A stretch of 64,000 nucleotides of DNA from positions 1 through 64,000 of the forward strand of contig JAEZSP010000031.1 in assembly GCA_023421735.1 (NCBI GenBank), given 5' to 3'. The notes beneath the pieces are model-generated. The model worked only from the letters and a program-made list of their open reading frames with translations, was not told the DNA's origin and ran no database searches. The DNA comes from Bacillota bacterium (GTDB lineage: Bacteria > Bacillota_A > Clostridia > Christensenellales > Aristaeellaceae). A program made the translations under genes and the position numbers. Positions 43,520-52,007 of the stretch are shown piece after piece (the first letter of the stretch is position 1; each line of letters begins with the position of its first letter).

Positions 43520-45991
43520 ATGTCTGAATTAACGGTTTCTTCCGTACCGCATTCCAAGTGCACCGGCTGCGGGGCCTGCGCGAACCTTTGTCCCACGCGC
43601 GCCATTTCGATGGGGCCGGATGACGAGGGCTTTTTGTTCCCTCACATCGACGGGGAGAAGTGCGTACAATGCGGGCTCTGTCATGAAAAATGTCCCGCAC
43701 TGTCGGCCATTTACCCCAATGCGCCCGAGCCCGCGTGCTTCGCGGTCTGGGCGCAGACGCAGATTCGGCGAAAGTCCTCGTCCGGCGGCGCATTTACGCT
43801 CCTGGCGAACCACTTTTTTGAGCGGGGCGGCGCCGTGGCCGGGGCCGTGTTCGCGGACGATTACCGGAGCGTGCGCCACATCGTAACCCGCGACCCCGCC
43901 GACCTCGAAAGGCTCCGGATGAGCAAATATCTGCAGAGCGATGCGGGCCGCGTGTACGCCGAGGTATGTGCGCTTCTGCGCGAAAAGGTTCCGGTTCTTT
44001 TTGTGGGGACGCCCTGCCAGGTGGCGGGCATGCGCGCCGTCGCGGGGGAGGACGAAAACCTTTTGACGGTGGACCTTGCCTGCAAGTCCGTGCCTTCGAC
44101 GAAGGCGTACAATTCCTATCTGGATGAGATTGCCGCCGGGCGGGAGATCGCCTCAGTGTCCTTTCGGGACAAGTCGCTGTGGGGCTGGAGCACGTCCGTG
44201 CGTGCCGAGTTCAAGGACGGCAGCCACTACATGTGCGCGGAGTGGATGAATGAGCCATTCTATACAGGTTTCCTCAATTACATCATCAACCGGGAAAGCT
44301 GCGCCACCTGCCCATTCGCCAAAATTCCCCGTCAGGGCGACATCACGCTGGCGGACTTCTGGGGCGTTCACAAGCGCGACCAGAGTTGGGACGACCGCTA
44401 CGGCACGGGGCTCGTGCTTTTGAACAGTGGCCGGGGTAGCGCGGCGTTTCGTGCGATCCGGGACGGGTTTGATCGCACGGAGGAAATGGAGCTTGCGTTC
44501 GCTACGGACAATAATCCGGCGCTCGTCCGTCCGTTGGGCGCGCATCCGGCGCGCGCGCAGTTCTTCGATCTGCTCGACAAGCGTGGTTACCGCGCGGCAC
44601 TGAACATGGCCGTCAACGGCCGCTACGACGCGGGGATCATCGGCTTCTGGATCGGCACGAACTACGGAACCATCCTCACCAACTACGCGCTCAACCGGCT
44701 CCTCAAGTCCAAGGGGCTGAGCGTATGCATGATTGACACCATGAGCGGCACACCCCGGGACGTCAACTATCCGGTATACTTCAACCACCGGAAGGAATTT
44801 GAAAAAAAATACTACGAGATCCTTGCGGAACCGAACCTCACGCGCCTGAACGAGCGCGTGGGTACGTTCGTGCTGGGCTCGGATCAGGTCTGGAAGTATG
44901 AGCTTGCTAAAAACATGGGCCATATGCTCTTTTTTGACTTCGTGTCCGACGAGAACCGAAAAATTTCCTACGCGGCCAGCTTCGGCGGCAGTACATTCAA
45001 CGACAACGGGGAGTACCGCCGCATCGCCTCGTACCTGATGAAGCGCTTCGACGCCGTCTCCGTGCGCGAGGTGCAGGGTGTGGACATTTGCCGCGACCAG
45101 TTTGGCGTCGCGGCGACGCAGGTGCTCGACCCCGTCTTCATGATCGACCGCGCATACTACGATCTCTTGGCGCAGGACTCCACCCGGGGCGAAAAAGGCC
45201 CGTACCTATTCGCCTACATTCTCGATCCTTCGCCGCAGAAGCGGGAAATTCTGCAACGCATCGCCAAGCGGCTTGGATGCAGGATCGTGATCGTGCTCGA
45301 CTGCGAGCCTTGGCGTTACGACAGGCAAAAGGCGCTCATGGGTATGGATGAGTGCGTCCTAGACGATGTTTTCGTCGAGGACTTTGTCAACCTGCTCTCC
45401 AACGCCCAGGCGGTGGTGACCGACTCCTTTCACGGGACGGCGTTCTCGATCATCTACGATCGGCCCTTCATCGCCATCGCCAATCCGGGCCGCGGCATGG
45501 CGCGCTTCGAATCGCTCCTGGGCATCCTACGTCTCGAAGATCGGCTCGTCTATCCCTACGAGGAGTTCGACCTGGAATTGCGTGCAAAACAGCTGACCGC
45601 ATATGAGTACGGGTCCGTGCACGAGCGCATCGAGCGGGAAAAGGTGCGCTCCGACGCTTGGCTGGACGAGGCTCTGTTCGCGCCGCGTACGGGCGAAATG
45701 ACGCTGCTCAACGACAAATTGTACGCCCATGGCGGCGTGATCCGACGGATCGAGCGCGACCTGCGCCGTATTTCCGACGAAGTGCCCAACATCGGCGCGA
45801 CGCTGGAAACCCAGAGTCACAGCGCACAGCAGATCGCCGCCCTGAAAAAGGAACTTGCGGCGATCCATGCGTCGTATGAGGAACTGAAAAAAGAAGTGGA
45901 GCGGAACAGCTTCCGGGGCGTTGCGCGTAGTTTTATGACGAAATGCAAGCACTGCTTTTCGCGCGATAAAAGAAGGACGAGAAAAGATTAG
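43520..45991 (+). CDS. Ferredoxin - FrhB-like - polysaccharide pyruvyl transferase fusion
   Basis: 823 residues from ATG 43520 (GGTGG upstream); ATG 43505 is an alternative. Two 4Fe-4S motifs open the protein: 'CTGCGACANLCP' and 'CVQCGLCHEKCP' (about residues 15-62). Residues 75-360 match the coenzyme F420 hydrogenase/dehydrogenase beta family ('RKSSSGGAFTLLA', 'FVGTPCQVAGM', 'DITLADFWGV'). Residues 375-700 match polysaccharide pyruvyl transferases ('WIGTNYGTILTNYALNRLL', 'LGSDQVWKY', 'VTDSFHGTAFSIIY'). A coiled coil and a basic tail end the protein. In other glycan clusters these two domains are often adjacent genes. Glycan pyruvylation is likely; the redox role is unclear. Confidence 0.85.
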   Translation: MSELTVSSVPHSKCTGCGACANLCPTRAISMGPDDEGFLFPHIDGEKCVQCGLCHEKCPALSAIYPNAPEPACFAVWAQTQIRRKSSSGGAFTLLANHFFERGGAVAGAVFADDYRSVRHIVTRDPADLERLRMSKYLQSDAGRVYAEVCALLREKVPVLFVGTPCQVAGMRAVAGEDENLLTVDLACKSVPSTKAYNSYLDEIAAGREIASVSFRDKSLWGWSTSVRAEFKDGSHYMCAEWMNEPFYTGFLNYIINRESCATCPFAKIPRQGDITLADFWGVHKRDQSWDDRYGTGLVLLNSGRGSAAFRAIRDGFDRTEEMELAFATDNNPALVRPLGAHPARAQFFDLLDKRGYRAALNMAVNGRYDAGIIGFWIGTNYGTILTNYALNRLLKSKGLSVCMIDTMSGTPRDVNYPVYFNHRKEFEKKYYEILAEPNLTRLNERVGTFVLGSDQVWKYELAKNMGHMLFFDFVSDENRKISYAASFGGSTFNDNGEYRRIASYLMKRFDAVSVREVQGVDICRDQFGVAATQVLDPVFMIDRAYYDLLAQDSTRGEKGPYLFAYILDPSPQKREILQRIAKRLGCRIVIVLDCEPWRYDRQKALMGMDECVLDDVFVEDFVNLLSNAQAVVTDSFHGTAFSIIYDRPFIAIANPGRGMARFESLLGILRLEDRLVYPYEEFDLELRAKQLTAYEYGSVHERIEREKVRSDAWLDEALFAPRTGEMTLLNDKLYAHGGVIRRIERDLRRISDEVPNIGATLETQSHSAQQIAALKKELAAIHASYEELKKEVERNSFRGVARSFMTKCKHCFSRDKRRTRKD

Positions 45992-46230
45992 GGCGGCACC
46001 GCATGAAGAATGCGTGCGTCCGCGCGCGTAGGATTTGTGCGGTGTGTCCTTAGCAAAAAGAATGTACAGAAGAAGAAGGAATGTCAGCTGAGAATGGCGC
46101 ACGCGGAGAGGTCGGAGGATCCGATCTCAATCGCCGCGTGAACATTGTTTATGTTTTCAACAACGGTCGATGATTCTTTTTACGCATCAAACAGGATGAA
46201 CTTGCTTGAAAAAGGAGAATGCTTTTCGTT

Positions 46231-47343
46231 ATGGGGATGTACGATTATTTAGTCGTTGGTTCTGGGCTATATGGGGCTGTTTTTGCGCGCGAAGCAAAGG
46301 CGGCAGGCAAGAAGGTTCTCGTGATCGATAAGCGTCACAATATAGCCGGCAATATCTATACAAGCACGGTTGAGGGAATAAACGTCCATCAGTACGGTGC
46401 CCATATCTTTCACACAAACAATAAAAAGATCTGGGACTATATCGGCCTTTTCGCGGAATTTAACCGCTATACCAATTCGCCAATCGCAAATTACCACGGG
46501 GAAATATATTCCCTTCCGTTCAATATGCATACCTTCAACGCGATGTGGAACGTCGTCACGCCGGACGAAGCCGCGGCAAAGATCGAGGAGCAAAAGAGAA
46601 CCGCGGGCATCACGGAACCCCGCAATCTGGAGGAGCAGGCCATAAGCCTGGTCGGTACCGATATCTACCAAAAGCTCATTCAGGGGTATACCGAAAAACA
46701 GTGGGGGCGCGACTGCAAGGACTTGCCGGCCTTTATCATTCAACGCCTGCCGGTACGCCTGACATATGACAACAATTACTTCAATGCGCGCTATCAGGGC
46801 ATTCCCATCGGCGGTTACACGCAGATGGTTGCAAACCTGTTGGACGGCATCGAAGTGCGCCTTGGGGTGGATTATCTGACGGACAAGGCAGAGCTGGATG
46901 AAATTGCGCAAAAAGTAATCTACACGGGATCGATTGATGCCTATTTTGATTACTGTTTGGGCCCACTGGAGTACCGCTCTGTCCGGTTTGAGACCGAGTT
47001 GCTTGACAAGCCTAATTTTCAAGGAAATGCCGTCGTCAATTATACCGACAGGGAAACGCCCTGGACACGCATCATTGAGCATAAGTGGTTCGAGTTCGGA
47101 ACCCAGCCAAAGACCGTCATCAGCCGTGAATACAGTTCCGCGTGGAAGCCTGGGGACGAGCCCTATTACCCCATCAATGACGAAAAAAACGGTGCGCTGT
47201 TCGCACAGTACAGGGCGCTGGCCAACACCGAGCCAAACGTTATCTTTGGCGGCAGACTGGGCGAATACAAGTATTATAATATGGATGAAGTCATCCACTC
47301 CGCTTTGGAGATGTGTGAGAAAGAGTTGCCATCAGATCATTGA
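46231..47343 (+). CDS. glf: UDP-galactopyranose mutase
   Basis: 370 residues from ATG 46231. An FAD enzyme converting UDP-galactopyranose to UDP-galactofuranose. 'YLVVGSGLYGAVFAREA' and 'KKVLVIDKRHNIAGNIYT' bind FAD; 'VHQYGAHIFHTNNKKIWDY', 'YTEKQWGRDCKDLP', 'RLPVRLTYDNNYFNARYQGIP' and the C-terminal 'GRLGEYKYYNMDEVI' are family signatures including substrate-contacting Arg and Tyr residues. It supplies the donor for the GlfT2-like enzyme upstream. An ATG at 46219 directly abuts AGGAGA and is less likely; 46237 is also possible. Confidence 0.95.
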   Translation: MGMYDYLVVGSGLYGAVFAREAKAAGKKVLVIDKRHNIAGNIYTSTVEGINVHQYGAHIFHTNNKKIWDYIGLFAEFNRYTNSPIANYHGEIYSLPFNMHTFNAMWNVVTPDEAAAKIEEQKRTAGITEPRNLEEQAISLVGTDIYQKLIQGYTEKQWGRDCKDLPAFIIQRLPVRLTYDNNYFNARYQGIPIGGYTQMVANLLDGIEVRLGVDYLTDKAELDEIAQKVIYTGSIDAYFDYCLGPLEYRSVRFETELLDKPNFQGNAVVNYTDRETPWTRIIEHKWFEFGTQPKTVISREYSSAWKPGDEPYYPINDEKNGALFAQYRALANTEPNVIFGGRLGEYKYYNMDEVIHSALEMCEKELPSDH

Positions 47344-47650
47344 TTTGACGAGGGGGTTTTGCGGATCAGACGCGAAGCCCGAAGAAGAGATCGGCGCAAA
47401 TAACCGGGCAAGACCTATCTATGAGTCTCGCCCGGGTTGCGGGACGCATCGGGACGGCGCGCGCGCCATGTTCAACTAGCCGGCGGTACACTTCCGGCGC
47501 CCGTGCATGCAAATGAAATTCAGAAACGAGGCGACCCATATTGAAGCGGTCCGCGTGGATGAAGCTTTTGACCGGGATCGGCCGTAAGAAAGGGGTATCT
47601 GCCAAACAAGGCTCTTGCTCGTTTCATAATTGTTTGTCGTAAAGACAATG
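47344..47650. other. Intergenic region after glf
   Basis: About 300 bases without a supportable gene. GCCCGGGT-like inverted segments occur around 47410-47455 (CCGGGCAAG... CTCGCCCGG). I see no clear terminator with a T run after glf. Confidence 0.35.
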
Positions 47651-47716
47651 CTACACGCCAACCCCGTGCCTTGCCATGATTGTCAGCACGATCAGAATCG
47701 CCAGAATCCGCCTCAT
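47651..47716 (-). CDS. Putative 21-residue hydrophobic peptide
   Basis: On the minus strand GGAGGG lies seven bases before an ATG opening 'MRRILAILIVLTIMARHGVGV' (21 residues; printed here as 'MRRILAILIVLTIMARHG' plus three). It has two arginines then a hydrophobic segment, as in small membrane peptides. A possible promoter (TTGACT near 47815, TGTAAT about 18 bases on) lies upstream. Nothing else supports it, and a function cannot be given. Confidence 0.35.
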   Translation of the reverse strand: MRRILAILIVLTIMARHGVGV

Positions 47717-47821
47717 CGCTATGCCCTCCCATCATCACGCCATATGCAACCCAACCGGCTTGTTTTCAAAATCATAAGATTACATTATCATAATATTTCA
47801 CAAGTCAATCCTTGGGATGAT

Positions 47822-47853
47822 AAACCCCGTGTCCTTGCAAAGACACGGGGTTT
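47822..47853 (-). terminator. Terminator of the aminopeptidase gene
   Basis: AAACCCCGTGTC (47822-47833) pairs perfectly with GACACGGGGTTT (47842-47853). It lies 36 bases beyond the minus-strand stop. Confidence 0.82.
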
Positions 47854-47888
47854 GACGTGCGGACAACCGACCAATCGATGCATGAAAC

Positions 47889-49004
47889 TTATTTTAGATG
47901 CTCAGGGTTCAATCCCTCCAACGACTCGATGACGAACTGTCCGTCCTTGCGGATCAATACGTCGTCGAAGTATATTTCGCCCCCGCCATATTCCGGGGTC
48001 TGTATGGCGACGAGATCCCAGTGCAGCGCGGATTTGTTGCCGTTGTTGCACTCGTCGTAGCACATGCCGGGCGTGAAGTGGAACGAACCCATGATCTTCT
48101 CATCGAAGAGGGTGTTGTTCATGGCCTTTGTGATATAGGGGTTGACGCCGATGGCGAACTCGCCCACATACTTGGCGCCGGGGTCACATTCAAACACTTT
48201 TTTCACGCGTGCAGTGTCGTTTGCCTGCGCGTCGATGATCTGCCCGTCCTTGAACGTGAGCCGCACGCGCTCGAACAGGAAGCCGTCGCGGGTCGAGGGC
48301 GTGTTGTACTGGATGATGCCGTTGACCGAATCCTTGATGGGTGCGGTGAAGATTTCGCCGTCCGGGATATTCATGCGGCCCGCGCAGGGGATGGCGGGCA
48401 GTCCCTTGATGGAGAAGGAGAGATCGGTGCCGGGGCCGACGATGCGCACGCGGTCGGTCTTTTCCATCAGCGAGACGAGCGGCTCCATGGCGCATTCCAT
48501 CTTCGAATAATCCATGGTACAGACATCAAAATAGAAATTTTCGAACGCCTCGGTGGACATGGAGGCCATCTGTGCCATGGCGCGCGTGGGATAACGCAGC
48601 ACGCACCAACGGGTCTGGGGTACGCGGATCTCGCCGTGGACCGGCTTGGCATAGATTTTCGAGAAGCTGTTGGTGTTTTCCGGGGGCACGTCGGCGGTCT
48701 CGAAGTTATTTTCGATGCCGGTAAAGCCGATGTAGCACTGCATTTGGCGCATGACGAGCGCGTCCGCCTCTGCGCGCAGCTTTAATTGTTCCTCCGAATA
48801 ACCCATGGCGAGCGCGCGCTCAACTTCCATGGAATTTTGCCACACAAACGGCTTGCCACCCGCCGCATAGACCGCCTTGACGAGCGCGATCACGAGCGGG
48901 TCACAGTCATTGGTCGCACTGATGAGAACATTGTCGCCCGCTTTGACGGCCGTTGAAAAGCTGACGAGCGTATTGGCCAATTTTTCGATCCTTGGATCCA
49001 TCAT
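47889..49004 (-). CDS. M29-family metallo-aminopeptidase
   Basis: 371 residues. Matches AmpS/PepS/AmpT type leucyl aminopeptidases of family M29. 'MDPRIEKLANTLVSFSTAVKAGDNVLISA' is the family N-terminus; 'RMNIPDGEIFTAPIKDSVNG' holds a metal-ligand glutamate, and 'FHFTPGMCYDECNNGNKSALHWDLV' near 325-345 holds further His and Asp ligands. It releases N-terminal amino acids from peptides in the cytoplasm. The start overlaps the TetR gene stop (ATGA), so both are translated together. Confidence 0.9.
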   Translation of the reverse strand: MMDPRIEKLANTLVSFSTAVKAGDNVLISATNDCDPLVIALVKAVYAAGGKPFVWQNSMEVERALAMGYSEEQLKLRAEADALVMRQMQCYIGFTGIENNFETADVPPENTNSFSKIYAKPVHGEIRVPQTRWCVLRYPTRAMAQMASMSTEAFENFYFDVCTMDYSKMECAMEPLVSLMEKTDRVRIVGPGTDLSFSIKGLPAIPCAGRMNIPDGEIFTAPIKDSVNGIIQYNTPSTRDGFLFERVRLTFKDGQIIDAQANDTARVKKVFECDPGAKYVGEFAIGVNPYITKAMNNTLFDEKIMGSFHFTPGMCYDECNNGNKSALHWDLVAIQTPEYGGGEIYFDDVLIRKDGQFVIESLEGLNPEHLK

Positions 49005-49597
49005 GTTTCTTCCCTCGCGTTTCTGTTAGATTGCGCTGATTCCATGTAGACGCTGACGATCGATTTACAGATGCCTGAAATGATGTGCGCGACCTCGTCC
49101 AACGAGCGCCTGTCGTCGTTGAGGAGCCAATGGCGCACCACGTCCACGCTCCCGGCGGAAAGGTAACTATAAATATAATCCGCGGTGCCTTCGGGCACGC
49201 CCTTTTTGCAGACCCACACGCGCATGAAAAAGGCGCGCGCCATGTCAAGAACGCGGTTCATAAACTGTCTGCCCCCGTTTTCACCCAGAATCACGCCGCA
49301 CATATCGCGGTTGTGATCCAATACGCCCATGATGTTCACGAGCAGGGCGTCGATGTCCCGGCTCGCGATGTCCGGCGAAAGCGTTTTCTCAAGCTCCTGA
49401 TAAATATCGTTCTCGATCTGCGTTAAAAGCTCCAGGGGATCCGCGTAGTGAGCGTAAAACGTGCCGCGGTTTAGACCCGCCGCCTCGCACACCTCCGTCA
49501 CACTGACCCGGCTGATGGGCTTTTTTTGCAGGATCGATAATAGGCTCTCCCGGAGCACCATCTTTGTATACTTGACCCGCCTGTCGGATTCCCGCAT
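49001..49597 (-). CDS. TetR-family regulator
   Basis: 198 residues. N-terminal 'YTKMVLRESLLSILQKKPISRVSVTEVCEAAGLNRGTFYAHYADPLELL' is a TetR helix-turn-helix. The C-terminus contains the TetR_C_7/DUF-type helix set often found with this HTH variant. It is coupled to the aminopeptidase gene and divergent from the SDR gene. A perfect 12-base palindrome (GAACATATGTTC, 49685-49696) in the SDR promoter is a likely operator. Confidence 0.88.
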   Translation of the reverse strand: MRESDRRVKYTKMVLRESLLSILQKKPISRVSVTEVCEAAGLNRGTFYAHYADPLELLTQIENDIYQELEKTLSPDIASRDIDALLVNIMGVLDHNRDMCGVILGENGGRQFMNRVLDMARAFFMRVWVCKKGVPEGTADYIYSYLSAGSVDVVRHWLLNDDRRSLDEVAHIISGICKSIVSVYMESAQSNRNAREET

Positions 49598-49629
49598 CGC
49601 GCCGCACCTCCCCGTGCTTGTTTGAGAAC

Positions 49630-49659
49630 ATTATAATATAAAATATGGGAAAAGATCAA
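49630..49659 (-). promoter_or_regulatory. Promoter of tetR-aminopeptidase
   Basis: On the minus strand TTGATC (49659-49654) and TATAAT (49635-49630) are 18 bases apart. Confidence 0.6.
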
Positions 49660-49679
49660 CCGAGGAATTGGATTTCCTG

Positions 49680-49708
49680 TTGATGAACATATGTTCGTGT
49701 GATATTCT
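49680..49708 (+). promoter_or_regulatory. SDR promoter with palindromic operator in the spacer
   Basis: TTGATG (49680-49685) and TATTCT (49703-49708) are 17 bases apart. The palindrome GAACATATGTTC (49685-49696) fills the spacer, where a bound repressor would block polymerase. Confidence 0.6.
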
Positions 49709-49729
49709 GGGACAAAGGAGGGGATTATT

Positions 49730-50458
49730 TTGGCAAATGAGAAGCGGATTGCAATTGTGACCAGCGGATCGGGCACCGGCATGGGGCGATCCATCGCACT
49801 GACGCTCGCCCGGGAGGGATGGGCGGTCGTCGTCAATTACCGGACAAACCGTGATGGTGCGCAAGCGGTCGCTTTGCATATCGGCATGCGCGGTGGTGAC
49901 GCAATCGTGGCACAGGGAGACGTGTTTCAAAAGGCGGGTTGCGAGGCGCTTTTTTCCGCCGCGCTCTCTGCATACGGGCGCGTAGATGCGCTGGTAATCG
50001 GTCCGGGCGCGGACTTTCACGGTGAGAAGCCGGACAAGATCGATTCTGCGCTTGTCGCACGGGATGCGATGCAGGAGCTTGCGCCCGTCTACAATCTTTT
50101 GCCGCTCGCGCTTCCCGAAATGGCGAAGCGAAGATGGGGCCGAATTGTGGGCATCGCATCCAACATGGACATTCCTTCGCCCGCCTATGCATACAACGCA
50201 GCAAAGGAAGCGCGGACTGCGGCGCTCCGCCTGGCGACCGCTGATGCGTGGAAGCTTGGCGTCACGGTAAACGTGGTCGCGCCTGGCCCGGTCGACCCGT
50301 TCAAGACGTTCGAAGAGGCGCGCGATCGCTGTTACCGCGCCAAGGCGCCCGGCACACGCGGGCGGGTGACGCCGCAGGACGTGGCGGAGGGCGTGGCGTT
50401 TTTGTGCGGTGATACGGCGAACTACGTTTCGGGGTGTGTGCTGCCATATCGGTTCTGA
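49730..50458 (+). CDS. Short-chain dehydrogenase/reductase
   Basis: 242 residues from a TTG codon; AAAGGAGGGG lies upstream at good spacing. 'KRIAIVTSGSGTGMGRSIALTLA' is the nucleotide-binding G-x-x-x-G-x-G motif. The catalytic serine is in 'IVGIASNMD' near 140 and the Tyr-x-x-x-Lys pair is 'YNAAK' near 154. C-terminal 'RVTPQDVAEGVAFLCGD' and 'NYVSGCVLPY' are typical of FabG-like SDRs. The usual N-A-G motif is weak ('VIGPGA'). The substrate is unknown. It is probably controlled by the divergent TetR protein. Confidence 0.85.
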   Translation: MANEKRIAIVTSGSGTGMGRSIALTLAREGWAVVVNYRTNRDGAQAVALHIGMRGGDAIVAQGDVFQKAGCEALFSAALSAYGRVDALVIGPGADFHGEKPDKIDSALVARDAMQELAPVYNLLPLALPEMAKRRWGRIVGIASNMDIPSPAYAYNAAKEARTAALRLATADAWKLGVTVNVVAPGPVDPFKTFEEARDRCYRAKAPGTRGRVTPQDVAEGVAFLCGDTANYVSGCVLPYRF

Positions 50459-50503
50459 GGGCAGGGCAGTCGCTTACGACTTCGCTGTAAGCAATTGCGG
50501 GAG

Positions 50504-50675
50504 AACGAGGAACCAGATTTCTGCATTTCCTGCGGGAAATGCCGGGCGAAATCCGGATGGCGGAACCGATTCATCGTCGGGCGCGCAAGCGTGCCCTTGA
50601 GACGAATCCATTTGCGCCGGCAAAGCCGGCACAAATGATTGAATCGGGAGGGCTGCGGCCCTCCAAATCTCCCGG
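50504..50675 (+). repeat. 172-bp multi-hairpin repeat, family 2 copy G
   Basis: It starts AACGAGGAACCAGATTTC and ends CTCCAAATCTCCCGG. Compared with the inverted copy at 41102-41273, hairpin positions are kept while stem sequences differ on both sides, e.g. GCGCCGGC-AAA-GCCGGC versus TCACCGGC-AAA-GCCGGT. It fills most of the gap between the SDR and rubrerythrin genes. Confidence 0.75.
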
Positions 50676-50718
50676 ATATTTGTGAAGCAATAGCTCTGAT
50701 TCGGAGGGCGAACCGGGG

Positions 50719-50746
50719 TTTACAAAATACGGAAATCGGTTATAAT
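50719..50746 (+). promoter_or_regulatory. Promoter of rubrerythrin-luxS
   Basis: TTTACA (50719-50724) and TATAAT (50741-50746) are 16 bases apart, 31 bases before the rubrerythrin start. Confidence 0.8.
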
Positions 50747-50777
50747 AAACATAGCAATGTAAGAGGAGGAGATTCCC

Positions 50778-51314
50778 ATGAACATCAAGGGCACGAGGAC
50801 GGAAGCCAATCTGATGGCGGCATACGCAGGTGAAAGCCAGGCGCGCGTAAAGTACGAGTATTATGCCTCGCAGGCAAAGAAGGACGGATACGAGCAGATT
50901 GCGGATTATTTCGCCCTGACCTCCGCTAACGAGAAGGAGCACGCAAAGTTGTGGTTCAAGCTCCTGCATGGCGGTATGCCCACGACGAAGGCAAATCTCG
51001 CGGATTGTTGCGCGGGCGAGCACTACGAGTGGACTGATATGTACGTCAAGTTCGCCAAGGAAGCGCGCGAAGAGGGATTCGAGCCGATCGCCAAGCTCTT
51101 CGACGGCGTCGCCGCCATTGAAAAGGAACACGAGGAGCGCTATCAAAAACTGCTTGGCAATATCGAGGGCGGTCTGGTCTTCTCCCGCGAGGGCGATATG
51201 ATCTGGATCTGCCGCAATTGCGGACACATTCATGTGGGCAAGGAAGCGCCAGAATTTTGCCCCGTTTGCGCACATCCCAAGGCCTACTTCGAGCTGCGTG
51301 CGTCGAACTATTAA
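50778..51314 (+). CDS. rbr: Rubrerythrin
   Basis: 178 residues, ATG after GAGGAGGAG. The four-helix di-iron domain has paired glutamate motifs: '[17 protein letters not shown]' near residue 14, '[11 protein letters not shown]' near 52 and '[15 protein letters not shown]' near 115. The C-terminal rubredoxin domain has '[10 protein letters not shown]' and '[11 protein letters not shown]'. It reduces hydrogen peroxide using electrons from NADH via redox partners, in line with an anaerobic lifestyle. luxS starts right after the stop. Confidence 0.95.
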   Translation: MNIKGTRTEANLMAAYAGESQARVKYEYYASQAKKDGYEQIADYFALTSANEKEHAKLWFKLLHGGMPTTKANLADCCAGEHYEWTDMYVKFAKEAREEGFEPIAKLFDGVAAIEKEHEERYQKLLGNIEGGLVFSREGDMIWICRNCGHIHVGKEAPEFCPVCAHPKAYFELRASNY

Positions 51315-51794
51315 ATGGAAACGATTGCCAGCTTTACCGTTGACCATCTAAGCCTCCTCACCGGCCTCTATGTATCGCGGATCGATCGTGTCGGCGCAAC
51401 AAACGTCGTCACGTTCGATCTGCGCATGACAAGACCTAACGAGGAACCGCCGATGGATACCGCTGCCGTGCACGCCATCGAGCATCTCGGCGCGACCTAT
51501 TTGCGCAATCGCCCCGATTGGGCGGCGCGCATTGTGTATTTCGGCCCCATGGGTTGCCGAACCGGCTTTTACATGATCGTTGCGGGTGACACCAGTTCCG
51601 AGGACGTGTTCCCGCTCGTGCGGGACATGCTGGTGTTTATCGCCCGATTCGAAGGAGAAATTCCCGGCGCGGCTGCCGCCCAGTGCGGCAATTACCTCGA
51701 CATGAACCTCGCTCTGGCAAAATATCACGCAGACAAGTACCTGCGTGAAGTATTTGCGCAAAAGGACGAGAAGCGGATGCGCTACGGGGGATGA
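51315..51794 (+). CDS. luxS: S-ribosylhomocysteine lyase LuxS
   Basis: 159 residues; the ATG is the codon after the rubrerythrin TAA. It cleaves S-ribosylhomocysteine to homocysteine and the AI-2 precursor. The metal site 'AVHAIEHLGATYLRN' (H-x-x-E-H) is near residue 54 and the catalytic-site cysteine lies in 'AAQCGNYLDMNL' near 124. 'FGPMGCRTGFYMIV' is also conserved. Length fits the family. Cotranscription with rubrerythrin is not something I recognise as standard. Confidence 0.95.
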   Translation: METIASFTVDHLSLLTGLYVSRIDRVGATNVVTFDLRMTRPNEEPPMDTAAVHAIEHLGATYLRNRPDWAARIVYFGPMGCRTGFYMIVAGDTSSEDVFPLVRDMLVFIARFEGEIPGAAAAQCGNYLDMNLALAKYHADKYLREVFAQKDEKRMRYGG

Positions 51795-51809
51795 CGGGAC
51801 GGGAGAAAA

Positions 51810-51934
51810 CGCCGGGGCGCAGCCCCGGACTCCGCCAAAGGGACATCGGCCCTTTGGAATCCCAAGCTGAGAGAAAATCATATAATTTGTTTGTCGTCCG
51901 CCCGAGGCCCAACCTCGGACGGACGATTTTGCGC
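51810..51934 (-). repeat. Intergenic hairpin repeat, family 1 copy C (inverted)
   Basis: Read on the minus strand: GCGCAAAATCGTCCGTCCGA, a palindrome around GAGGTTGGGCCTC, a linker, GGGATTC, CAAAGGG... CCCTTTGG and a last hairpin CCGGGGCTGCGCCCCGG. It is 125 bases, aligns with copies B and E and lies 15 bases after luxS, where its hairpins may also serve as terminator. Confidence 0.65.
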
Positions 51935-52007
51935 AACAGACGGGCAAGGCGAAAAGGAATGCCCTGGCGCTGCGCCAAGGCCCATCCTATCTGCCCGGAC
52001 AACTTTG

